A stretch of 64,000 bases of DNA from an uncultured Eubacteriales bacterium (GTDB lineage Bacteria > Bacillota > Clostridia > Oscillospirales > Acutalibacteraceae). Under the pieces are notes generated by a model. It ran no database searches and had not been told where the DNA came from. It was given only the letters and a program-made list of their open reading frames with translations. How positions within the stretch are numbered: position 1 is the stretch's first letter; the number at the start of each line of letters is the position of its first letter. Below are positions 27,114-34,432 of this stretch, piece by piece. The translations under genes and the position numbers were made by a program. Location of the stretch: the NCBI GenBank assembly GCA_934552855.1, contig CAKTEU010000001.1, positions 62,001-126,000 on the forward strand, given 5' to 3'.

Positions 27114-27808
27114 GACTTTTCACCGCTTTCGGTCAGTTCAAAAAAGAGATCCTCAAGGCTTTTTCCGTCGGTATCGCCCGCACTTTTTTCGGCGCAAAAT
27201 TCACCGTTTTTCATGATGTATGCTTTGTCCCAGCAGCTTTCAACGCTGTCAATCATGTGGGTACTGATGAGCACCGTTGCGCCTGAATTTTTCAGTTCTG
27301 CAAAAATCTCTTTAAGCTGCTTTATTGCGTGTGGGTCAAGACCGACCATCGGCTCGTCAAAGATAATTACGGACGGCTTATGAACCAGTGCGCAACAGAT
27401 TGAAAGCTTCTGCTGCATACCTTTTGAAAGCTCTTTTCCAAGCTTATCCTTTTTGTCAAAAAGTTCAAAGCGTTCAAGCAGTCTGTCCGCCGTTCCGTCA
27501 TCCTCCATGCGGTATGAACGCAACATAAATTCAAGGTGTTCCCGAACAGTCAAAAGGTCATAAACCGCCGGCATTTCCGGGACATAGCCGAGAATTTTTT
27601 TTGCTTCAAGGCTTTTGTTTTCGTTGCCGTCAATCGTAATTTCGCCCTCAAAACGAAGCAGACCGCAGATGCATTTGATTATCGTTGACTTTCCGGCACC
27701 GTTCGGTCCGAGCAAAACGGCAATTTCACCGTTTCCGATATCAAAAGAAACGTTGTTGTTTGCAAGAATTTTTCCGTATTTTTTTGTTACGTTTTTTACA
27801 CACAGCAT
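27110..27808 (-). CDS. ABC transporter ATP-binding protein
   Basis: A 232-aa nucleotide-binding subunit with Walker A GPNGAGKST, signature LSKGMQQKLSI, Walker B VIIFDEPMVGLD and the switch His in ISTHM. The Lys-Gly-Met-Gln-Gln form of the signature is common in exporters. Paired with the permease directly downstream. It lies 12 bases after the GPH transporter. Confidence 0.93.
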   Translation of the reverse strand: MLCVKNVTKKYGKILANNNVSFDIGNGEIAVLLGPNGAGKSTIIKCICGLLRFEGEITIDGNENKSLEAKKILGYVPEMPAVYDLLTVREHLEFMLRSYRMEDDGTADRLLERFELFDKKDKLGKELSKGMQQKLSICCALVHKPSVIIFDEPMVGLDPHAIKQLKEIFAELKNSGATVLISTHMIDSVESCWDKAYIMKNGEFCAEKSAGDTDGKSLEDLFFELTESGEKS

Positions 27809-27820
27809 AATTTTTCTCCG

Positions 27821-29221
27821 TTAAATAAGTTTTTCAAGTCCTTCGGTGCTGTACTCTTTTCCGCTTCGCTTTTTTTCAAGCTGAGAAGTAAGAAGTGCAA
27901 AACGCTCTTTGGTAACTGGATAAAGAACAATTCCGATAATTGCAACAACAAGGAAAACGGCAGGGATAATTGTTGCAATGTTTTCAATCGCATCTTTTGC
28001 GGAATCGGGCTGAACGGAGAGAGTTCCGTTATATTTTCCGAAATTGAGAACCTGACCTGCAATCCACATTCCGATTGCCGCACCGAATTTTTGGAAGAAC
28101 TGCGGGAAAGCGGTAATCATGCTTTCACGGCGTTTTCCATTGACAAATTCGTCAACCTCAACAAGGTCGTACGCCATTGAATAGAAGATGGTCCAAAAGC
28201 ACGCAAGACCGAGAGCAACGGCGAAAACCGAAACGATGAGCATCGGTGTTCCGTTAATTCCGACAAGCTTGATGATAATAAGTCCGACAAGCATGATTGA
28301 GAAAAAGATGATTCCGGTTTTTCTTCTGTCGGTTTTTTCGGCAATCTTGGTAACGATCGGAATCATGAGACCCATTGAAGCAACAAGTGTGATGATAACA
28401 ATTACCATTCCGCTGTCATCCATTCCGAGCCTTGCCTGAACAAGATAAGCAAAGTTCGTCTGAATCATTGACGAAGAGATGAGGAAGAAGAAAACGAACA
28501 TTACAAACCAGCGAAAAGGCTTGAGTTTGAGAATTTGAAGATACTCGGAAACCTTAACTTTTTCCTGTGTTTCGCTTGTATCCGACGCTTTTTTGAGTTC
28601 AATTCCGCGAAGGCTCAATGAAGCAACAACGGCCGAGATAACGGCAAGAACGGCAAGAACCGCCGCCGTTGAAAGCCAACCGAGCGACGCACTGACACCC
28701 ATACCGATGATAAGACCGGGCAAAACGGCAGGAACGGCATTACCGAGAAGGATTGCAACAGTGTTGAAAAGCGAGCTTTTTCCTCTGATGTCGGTGCGTT
28801 CGTCATAATCTTCGGTGATTTCCGCAACAACGGCGTAATACGGAATTGTGTAAACCGTGTATGCAAGCCAGAAGCACATTGTCATTGCGGTGTAGAAAAT
28901 GAACTTGAAGATGTCGCTTATTTCGCCGAGAGGTATGAAAGCAGCAATGAAAGTGATTCCCATCGGGAATGCGGCACGAAGCATGAACTTGCGCTTATCG
29001 GCACCTTTTTTATCGGCAAAATGACCGATGATTGGGTCTGTGACTGCGTCCCAGATGACCGAAATGAGGCTTACTGTTGAAGCAAGACCGGGGTTCATGT
29101 GTGCAACGTCTGTGAGGAAGACGAGGTAATAGGTGTAATACATATTGTAAAGAATCGACTCGGCGGCAATTCCTCCGCAATAGCCGAACTTTTTGCCCTT
29201 TGTGAGCTGACTTTTGTGCAT
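27821..29221 (-). CDS. GPH-family MFS transporter
   Basis: A 466-aa, about 12-TM transporter of the glycoside-pentoside-hexuronide type, with SVIWDAVTDPIIGHFADK and a later FWTIFYSMAYDLVEVDEFVNGKR. It is only distantly like the transporter in the sulfoquinovose operon. The neighbouring ABC genes do not point to a substrate. The ribosome site is AGGAGTG. Confidence 0.88.
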   Translation of the reverse strand: MHKSQLTKGKKFGYCGGIAAESILYNMYYTYYLVFLTDVAHMNPGLASTVSLISVIWDAVTDPIIGHFADKKGADKRKFMLRAAFPMGITFIAAFIPLGEISDIFKFIFYTAMTMCFWLAYTVYTIPYYAVVAEITEDYDERTDIRGKSSLFNTVAILLGNAVPAVLPGLIIGMGVSASLGWLSTAAVLAVLAVISAVVASLSLRGIELKKASDTSETQEKVKVSEYLQILKLKPFRWFVMFVFFFLISSSMIQTNFAYLVQARLGMDDSGMVIVIITLVASMGLMIPIVTKIAEKTDRRKTGIIFFSIMLVGLIIIKLVGINGTPMLIVSVFAVALGLACFWTIFYSMAYDLVEVDEFVNGKRRESMITAFPQFFQKFGAAIGMWIAGQVLNFGKYNGTLSVQPDSAKDAIENIATIIPAVFLVVAIIGIVLYPVTKERFALLTSQLEKKRSGKEYSTEGLEKLI

Positions 29222-29273
29222 TGTTTTTCACTCCTAAAAATATATCTTTTCTTTATAAATTGCGCCTTTTCAA

Positions 29274-32204
29274 TCAAAACGCATTTTTTATTTTTTCAAA
29301 AAGCTTTTCAAAGAATGAAAGACTTTTTTCGCTTTCGCTTTGTGTTGTGTCAACAACAATTGATGCCGGCGTAAATTTATATGTTTCAGGCATTGGCAAA
29401 ACGGACGGATCAATCGGTTCACCCGGTGCACTTTCGCCCGAAAGCGAAACGGAGGAATACGTTTCGTTATATGCGTAGTCAACAACATAAAGCTTTATGT
29501 CCGTAAGAGCAAAAATGTCTTTTTTGCTTTTTTCGCTGACGTTTACGGTGTATGTATAAACTCCGTTTTCAGGTTCAATGTTTTTGAACGAAACCGAGCC
29601 TAATGAGCGGTTGTTTTTGTCAAACATTTCAAATCCCATAACATATCGGTTGTCTTTAATTTTGACGGTGAGAACCGCTTCGCCGTTTTCAATTTTGTAT
29701 TCGGCAAAGTCAACAGTCGGCTTTTCGTTGTCAACAACAAACGAAAACGAAATTGTTACTCGCTTTGATTTGTAATTCGCCGGCGTTGTTGAAACCTTAT
29801 ATACATAGCTTTGTTCGTCAACAAGTCCGCTTTTTCCGCCCCAAAGAAGACCGATTTCAGAATTATTCGGATTATTCGTTTTTCTTGCGTATTCAAAAAG
29901 AGACGAGCCGCAGTAACGAAAAACGCCGCTTTGAGTAAAGAGGTTGTAGTCCATTCGCTTTCCGTTTCGGATAAGTCCGACGCTAACCGTGACATAAGGA
30001 TTACTGAGTTTGCTTTGAAGAGCGTTTTTCGAGTATGCACAATACTTTGCGTCAACGCCGTACTCCGTATCCTTTTCAAACATATTGGCACCAAGCGGGT
30101 AATAGCTTTTTCCGTCGGTAACCATAAGTCCCCACTCTTTTCCGAGGTATGACGGTTCGCTGTCATAAAGCGTGTTGTCAAAAAGCATCGGGTTTGACCA
30201 ATCGCCGTTGAAGGAGACAAACGGAATTGAAAGAGAAGGCTGTTCTTCACTTTCTCCGTCAAGGAAAATGAAACCGTCAACAAAAAATCCGTTTTTGAAA
30301 GCTTCACGGTACGAAGCAATAAATTCATCTGACACGGTAATTTTCACGCCTATTGTTTTGCTTTCCCCGGCAGAAAGGGTAACAATGCCGTTTTCCGCTC
30401 CTTTTGTATATTCAACGGTATAATCATTTGCGCTAATGCGTTTTGAAGTGAGGGTGTTTACGTATTTTCCGTTTGAATCTTTAATAAAGCTGTCGGTAAG
30501 CACCGCTTCTCCGAGCGTATATGTCTGCTCCTTTGAAGAAAGATTGTTCGCTTTGAAAGAAAATTCAAGAACGCCGTCGGTGTCTTCGCCAAGTTCGATT
30601 TTCGGCCTTGAAACGCCGTCGTTTTGAGTGAGATAAACGGGCGTTTCCATCGCCTTTTCAATGGCAACAAGTCCTGCGCCGATGCGTCTCGGCGAAAAAT
30701 ATGTGCTTTTTCCATAGGCTCTGAAAGGAACTGCGGTACTCATAATAAGGCTGTTAATAAATTCTGCGCTATCCTTTTTCTGCGTGTTCGGATATTTTTC
30801 GTTGACGTATTGTTTGACGAGCGCAAAGCAGCCGGCGTAATACGGAGCAGCCATTGAAGTTCCGTTCATATAACCGTATTCGTTTCCGGGAACACTTGAA
30901 TAAATATCACTGCCGGGCGTTGTGATTTCCGGCTTCAAACGAAGGTCGGCGGTTACGCCCCACGAGGAAAATTCCGAAATATCCGCAGTTCCGTTTTCTT
31001 TAACGCTGACTGTTTCCGGCATTGCCGATTCATGCGGATTTACTCTTGAAGAAGCAACAGCAATAGGCCATTCATAGCTTGCCGGTGAACCGACGGTTCC
31101 GTAATCAAAAAGCTCTGCACTCATTTTTTCCGAGCCGGGAACAGCGTCGTTTTCACCCATGCTCGCCTCGTTTCCGGCGGAACATGAAATTGCAATTCCG
31201 CTTTTTTGAAGCTTGCGGTATACGTCTTTGCTGAAAATGTTGTCATGGCTTTGGCCGCAGGGAGAGCCGAGACTCATGTTGACAACGTCGGCACCGAGTT
31301 TTACCGAATCGTCAAGGGCGGCAAGATTGACTTCCTCTTTCGCCACCGAGTTCTTTTCGTCGCCGAAAACTTTCATCAAAAGAAGCTGTGCGTCCGGTGC
31401 AACGCCGGTCAGAACATCGCTTTTTCCGGCAGCAATTCCGGCAACGTGAGTTCCGTGGTCGGAATTTTTGTTTTCAACGGTTTTGTCAATCTCGGCATAA
31501 TCCCATTTATACGGAATTTTTTCCGAGTAATAATTCACGCCCCAACGGGGAACGATTGTGTTAAGAACCTTGAACGTTGTAAGTTTTTTAATGTCGCTTT
31601 TTGAAAGCGAAGGATTTTCAACCGAAGAGGAAAAAGCTTCATGACTGCATTCAAAGCCTGTGTCAAGAATTGCAATTACAACGCCTTTTCCGGTATAGCC
31701 TTCGTTTTGAACTTTCGGAACACCTGTGAAAAGATTATAATTATACTTTTTGTCTGCCACGGTTTCTTCGCCTTCGGTGTCGTCGGGTTTAGCGTACCTT
31801 TCGGCAACGGTTACGCTTTTTACTCCTGGAATTTTTTCAATAGCCGAAATGTACTCATACGGAACATAAAGCGAAAAACCGTTTGTTACAAAAGAATAAG
31901 AAAACGAATTTTTAAAATCGGCGGATGAAACGCTTTTTTCAATAAGGCTTTTGACCGTTTTTTGGGCGGATATGATTTTTTCGTATTTTTCGCTTCCGAG
32001 ATAGGATTCAAGAAGTTCTTTTCTTTCCTCCGCACTTGAAACGCCGTCAAGAAGGCTTTTTTCGTCAAGTTCAACAATTACGCTCACAAAATCCTCTTTT
32101 GAAAGAAAGCTTTTGTTTTCATTTGAAAATGTGTCCCCCGACACGCCGAAAAAAGAAGAAAGCGCAAGAAGGAAACTCATAATTGAGGCAATGAATGATT
32201 TCAA
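29274..32204 (-). CDS. Secreted subtilisin-like serine protease (S8 family)
   Basis: A 976-aa exported protease. A signal peptide (about 1-23) is followed by an I9-like propeptide region (about 35-140) and the S8 catalytic domain with Asp181 (ILDTGFE), His250 (DHGTHVAG) and Ser450 (NGTSMAAP). A roughly 500-residue C-terminal region of beta-rich domains follows, resembling Fn3-like modules of lactocepin-type enzymes. No LPxTG or S-layer anchor is seen. The start codon is TTG, six bases after GGGGAG. Probably a nutritional or surface-modifying protease. Confidence 0.93.
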   Translation of the reverse strand: MKSFIASIMSFLLALSSFFGVSGDTFSNENKSFLSKEDFVSVIVELDEKSLLDGVSSAEERKELLESYLGSEKYEKIISAQKTVKSLIEKSVSSADFKNSFSYSFVTNGFSLYVPYEYISAIEKIPGVKSVTVAERYAKPDDTEGEETVADKKYNYNLFTGVPKVQNEGYTGKGVVIAILDTGFECSHEAFSSSVENPSLSKSDIKKLTTFKVLNTIVPRWGVNYYSEKIPYKWDYAEIDKTVENKNSDHGTHVAGIAAGKSDVLTGVAPDAQLLLMKVFGDEKNSVAKEEVNLAALDDSVKLGADVVNMSLGSPCGQSHDNIFSKDVYRKLQKSGIAISCSAGNEASMGENDAVPGSEKMSAELFDYGTVGSPASYEWPIAVASSRVNPHESAMPETVSVKENGTADISEFSSWGVTADLRLKPEITTPGSDIYSSVPGNEYGYMNGTSMAAPYYAGCFALVKQYVNEKYPNTQKKDSAEFINSLIMSTAVPFRAYGKSTYFSPRRIGAGLVAIEKAMETPVYLTQNDGVSRPKIELGEDTDGVLEFSFKANNLSSKEQTYTLGEAVLTDSFIKDSNGKYVNTLTSKRISANDYTVEYTKGAENGIVTLSAGESKTIGVKITVSDEFIASYREAFKNGFFVDGFIFLDGESEEQPSLSIPFVSFNGDWSNPMLFDNTLYDSEPSYLGKEWGLMVTDGKSYYPLGANMFEKDTEYGVDAKYCAYSKNALQSKLSNPYVTVSVGLIRNGKRMDYNLFTQSGVFRYCGSSLFEYARKTNNPNNSEIGLLWGGKSGLVDEQSYVYKVSTTPANYKSKRVTISFSFVVDNEKPTVDFAEYKIENGEAVLTVKIKDNRYVMGFEMFDKNNRSLGSVSFKNIEPENGVYTYTVNVSEKSKKDIFALTDIKLYVVDYAYNETYSSVSLSGESAPGEPIDPSVLPMPETYKFTPASIVVDTTQSESEKSLSFFEKLFEKIKNAF

Positions 32205-32289
32205 ATTTATCTCCCCTTTTTGAGGCTGCTGCTCAAAACAATTTTATATTTTATAATACCACACTTGAAACGTGATGGCAATAACAGTA

Positions 32290-32322
32290 AACAAAAAAAC
32301 CGCCGATAAACGACGGTTTTTG
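32290..32322 (-). terminator. Terminator after ribU
   Basis: Stem AAACCGCCG / CGACGGTTT with a five-base loop; on the minus strand it ends in a run of seven T. It sits 15 bases after the ribU stop. Confidence 0.75.
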
Positions 32323-32336
32323 GTATTTTGTTTAAG

Positions 32337-32906
32337 TTATACAAATTTTTCAATGTCGATTCTTTTAATCAAAGTCGGAACAAGAACAAAACTCAAAACC
32401 GAAAGCATAACACCCTTGATTGCATTGAGTGCCGTTGCGGACCAAATTGCCGCCCAAAGCGTTTTGCTGTCAAGAGTTACACCGAGGAAGTATTTGAAAA
32501 ACGGCGGGTCGATAAAATAATTTGCACCGATTCCGACAAGAACGATTGAAACGATTCCCAAAACGCCGGCAAGCAGAACGCCCGCTTTCTTTTTATGCTT
32601 TTTATAAACAAGGCAAAACGGAATTATATACGCCGAACCGACAATAAAATTCATAAGATTTCCAAAGCCCATTTGAGAACCGATACCCTTGACCGCAAGT
32701 TCAATAAGATTTTTCACAAGTTCAACCGCAACGCCCCAAACCGGGCCGAAAATCATTGCGCCGACAAGTGCGGGAACGTCGCTGAAATCAAGTTTTAAAT
32801 GGCTTGCGCCGGGAAAAAGCGGAAACTCAAGAAGATACAGCACAAAGCTTACTGCGCAAAGCATTGCAACGGTTACATAGCGGACAAATTTTTTGTTTTT
32901 TTTCAT
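32337..32906 (-). CDS. ribU: Riboflavin ECF transporter substrate-binding subunit
   Basis: A 189-aa membrane protein, six hydrophobic segments, of the RibU type of ECF S components (LEFPLFPGASHLKLDFSDVPALVGAMIFGP). It binds riboflavin and works with the shared EcfA/A'/T module, which is encoded elsewhere. The FMN riboswitch directly upstream confirms the ligand. The start is MKKNKKFV; the longest frame runs into the riboswitch and is wrong. Confidence 0.94.
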   Translation of the reverse strand: MKKNKKFVRYVTVAMLCAVSFVLYLLEFPLFPGASHLKLDFSDVPALVGAMIFGPVWGVAVELVKNLIELAVKGIGSQMGFGNLMNFIVGSAYIIPFCLVYKKHKKKAGVLLAGVLGIVSIVLVGIGANYFIDPPFFKYFLGVTLDSKTLWAAIWSATALNAIKGVMLSVLSFVLVPTLIKRIDIEKFV

Positions 32907-32937
32907 CAGTGATCCGACCTTTCGTAAAAATTCGACA

Positions 32938-32971
32938 AACAAAAACGCCCACAAAAATTGCGGGCGCAGAA
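32938..32971 (-). terminator. Riboswitch-linked terminator
   Basis: On the minus strand GCGCCCGCAATTTTTGTGGGCG, then TTTTTG. It lies between the FMN aptamer and the ribU start, the usual place for an FMN-dependent transcription stop. Confidence 0.8.
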
Positions 32972-32996
32972 AAGCAGGATCAACGTTTTTCTTCTT

Positions 32997-33104
32997 CCGT
33001 CCGGACTGTGACCGTCGGCTTCGGAATTTCACCGAAATCGGCTTTGCAAAGGCAAAGTTCGCAGGCTTTAACTGCCGGTGAGGAATTGCACCTCGCCCCG
33101 AAGA
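32997..33104 (-). ncRNA. FMN riboswitch (RFN element)
   Basis: The minus strand shows the conserved blocks in order: CTTCGGGGC, GGTGCAATTCCTCACCGGC, AGCCTGCGA, a variable stem, TTCGGTGAAATTCCGAAGCC, GACGGTCACAGTCCGGA. The P1 stem closes between CTTC at the 5' end and the GTCCGGAC region. FMN binding is expected to favour the terminator at 32938-32971 and shut off ribU. Confidence 0.95.
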
Positions 33105-33121
33105 TTCATTTGTCTGTTGAC

Positions 33122-33150
33122 AGTATATGCTTTTATCTTTGTTTTGTCAA
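33122..33150 (-). promoter_or_regulatory. Promoter of the ribU transcript
   Basis: Minus strand TTGACA, a 17-nt spacer, TATACT; the RNA would start just before the FMN aptamer. Confidence 0.75.
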
Positions 33151-33161
33151 CAGTTTTTTAA

Positions 33162-34121
33162 TCAAATTCTTGTTTCAAGAACCGTCATATCGCCGAGAAT
33201 CTGAACCTCGCCGAGGCCGGCGGGGAGAAAAACGCTTTCGCCTTTATAAAACGTCAAAACGCCGTCCCCACAGCAAAGGCAGCCGTTTCCGTCAAGCGCA
33301 AGGAGCGAAACAAACGATGTTTCATCCGCAGTGACGGTCACGCTCTCCTTAATGTCAAGCCTTGAAGCGGTAAAAATTTTACACGAAGAAAGAAGCGTTT
33401 TTTTGCTTTCGCCGAGCATTTCAAATTTTTTCGGCGCAAAATCGGTTTCCTCGTTTTTTTGAAGGTTCAAAACGTCGAGTGCCTTTTGAACGTGGAGCTC
33501 TCTCGGTTTTCCGTTTTGAAGCCTTCCGTAATCATAAACACGATAAGTCACGTTTGAGCTTTGCTGAACTTCGGCAAGAAGAATCCCCTTTCCGATTGCG
33601 TGAAGTGTTCCGGCCTTGATGAAAAACACGTCGCCTTTTTTAACGTTCACTCTGTTGCAAAAATCAAGAACGGTGTTTTCCTCAACAGCCTTTTGAAACT
33701 GTTCTTTTGTCATATCCTCTTTCACGCCGAAAATGAGGCTTGCGCCCTCTTCGCAGTCAACGATATACCACATTTCGGTTTTTCCGTTTTGGTTTTCATG
33801 TTCCTTTGCATATGCGTCATCGGGGTGAACCTGCAAAGAAAGGTTGTCCTTTGCGTCGATAAGCTTTATAAGAACGGGAAAATCGGAAAATTTTTCTGCA
33901 TTCGTTCCAAGATAGGTTTTGCCCTCATTTTGAAGCACGTCACGAAGCGTTCTTCCTTTGAATGCAGTGTTTTCGATTATGCAGTCGCCGTCCGGGTGGC
34001 AGGAAAGTACCCACGCTTCCGCCTGGCGGTCGGTTTCGGCGTAATAATCAAACTCCCTTGAAAGACGTGTTCCGCCCCAGATGTAATCTTTTATTGCAGG
34101 TTGAAGTTTAAGAGGTTTCAT
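33162..34121 (-). CDS. manA: Mannose-6-phosphate isomerase, class I
   Basis: A 319-aa zinc enzyme converting mannose 6-phosphate to fructose 6-phosphate. It begins MKPLKLQPAIKDYIWGGTRL and has the zinc ligands in LQVHPDDAYA and KTEMWYI, plus KAGTLHAIGKG and YRVYDYGR. The start was set at the ATG behind GGGAGTG; the longest frame would add 42 residues across the divergent gene's leader. A single-gene unit by appearance. Confidence 0.95.
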   Translation of the reverse strand: MKPLKLQPAIKDYIWGGTRLSREFDYYAETDRQAEAWVLSCHPDGDCIIENTAFKGRTLRDVLQNEGKTYLGTNAEKFSDFPVLIKLIDAKDNLSLQVHPDDAYAKEHENQNGKTEMWYIVDCEEGASLIFGVKEDMTKEQFQKAVEENTVLDFCNRVNVKKGDVFFIKAGTLHAIGKGILLAEVQQSSNVTYRVYDYGRLQNGKPRELHVQKALDVLNLQKNEETDFAPKKFEMLGESKKTLLSSCKIFTASRLDIKESVTVTADETSFVSLLALDGNGCLCCGDGVLTFYKGESVFLPAGLGEVQILGDMTVLETRI

Positions 34122-34167
34122 TTTTTCACTCCCGAGGTCATATATTATTATGAAAGGTGGCATCACT

Positions 34168-34431
34168 ATGAATTTCAAAAGCACTGCCGTAATTATAATG
34201 CTTGCTGTTTTTTCACTCATTACGATTATTGTGATGTTTAAAAGCAAACATTTTTTTAAAGCTTTTGTTCTTTCCGCACTTCAGGGCGTTGCTGCGCTTT
34301 TTGCGGTCAATCTTCTTTCGGCGGCAACGAGTGTTTCGCTTGCCGTCAACGGTGTGACGCTTGCACTTTCGGCAATCGGCGGAACGGCAGGCGTTATCGG
34401 GATGCTTGTTTCAAGGCTGTTTTTGATGTGA
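34168..34431 (+). CDS. BofA-like membrane protein (pro-sigma-K processing inhibitor family)
   Basis: An 87-aa protein with two hydrophobic helices. The second half, with LQGVAALFAVNLL followed by VSLAVNGVTLALSAIGGTAG, fits the BofA pattern of two conserved Asn and a Gly-rich end. BofA holds the SpoIVFB protease in check during sporulation, so its presence supports a spore-forming host. The start MNFKST follows GAAAGGTGG. It converges with the amidase gene with one base between stops. Confidence 0.75.
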   Translation: MNFKSTAVIIMLAVFSLITIIVMFKSKHFFKAFVLSALQGVAALFAVNLLSAATSVSLAVNGVTLALSAIGGTAGVIGMLVSRLFLM

Positions 34432-34432
34432 C

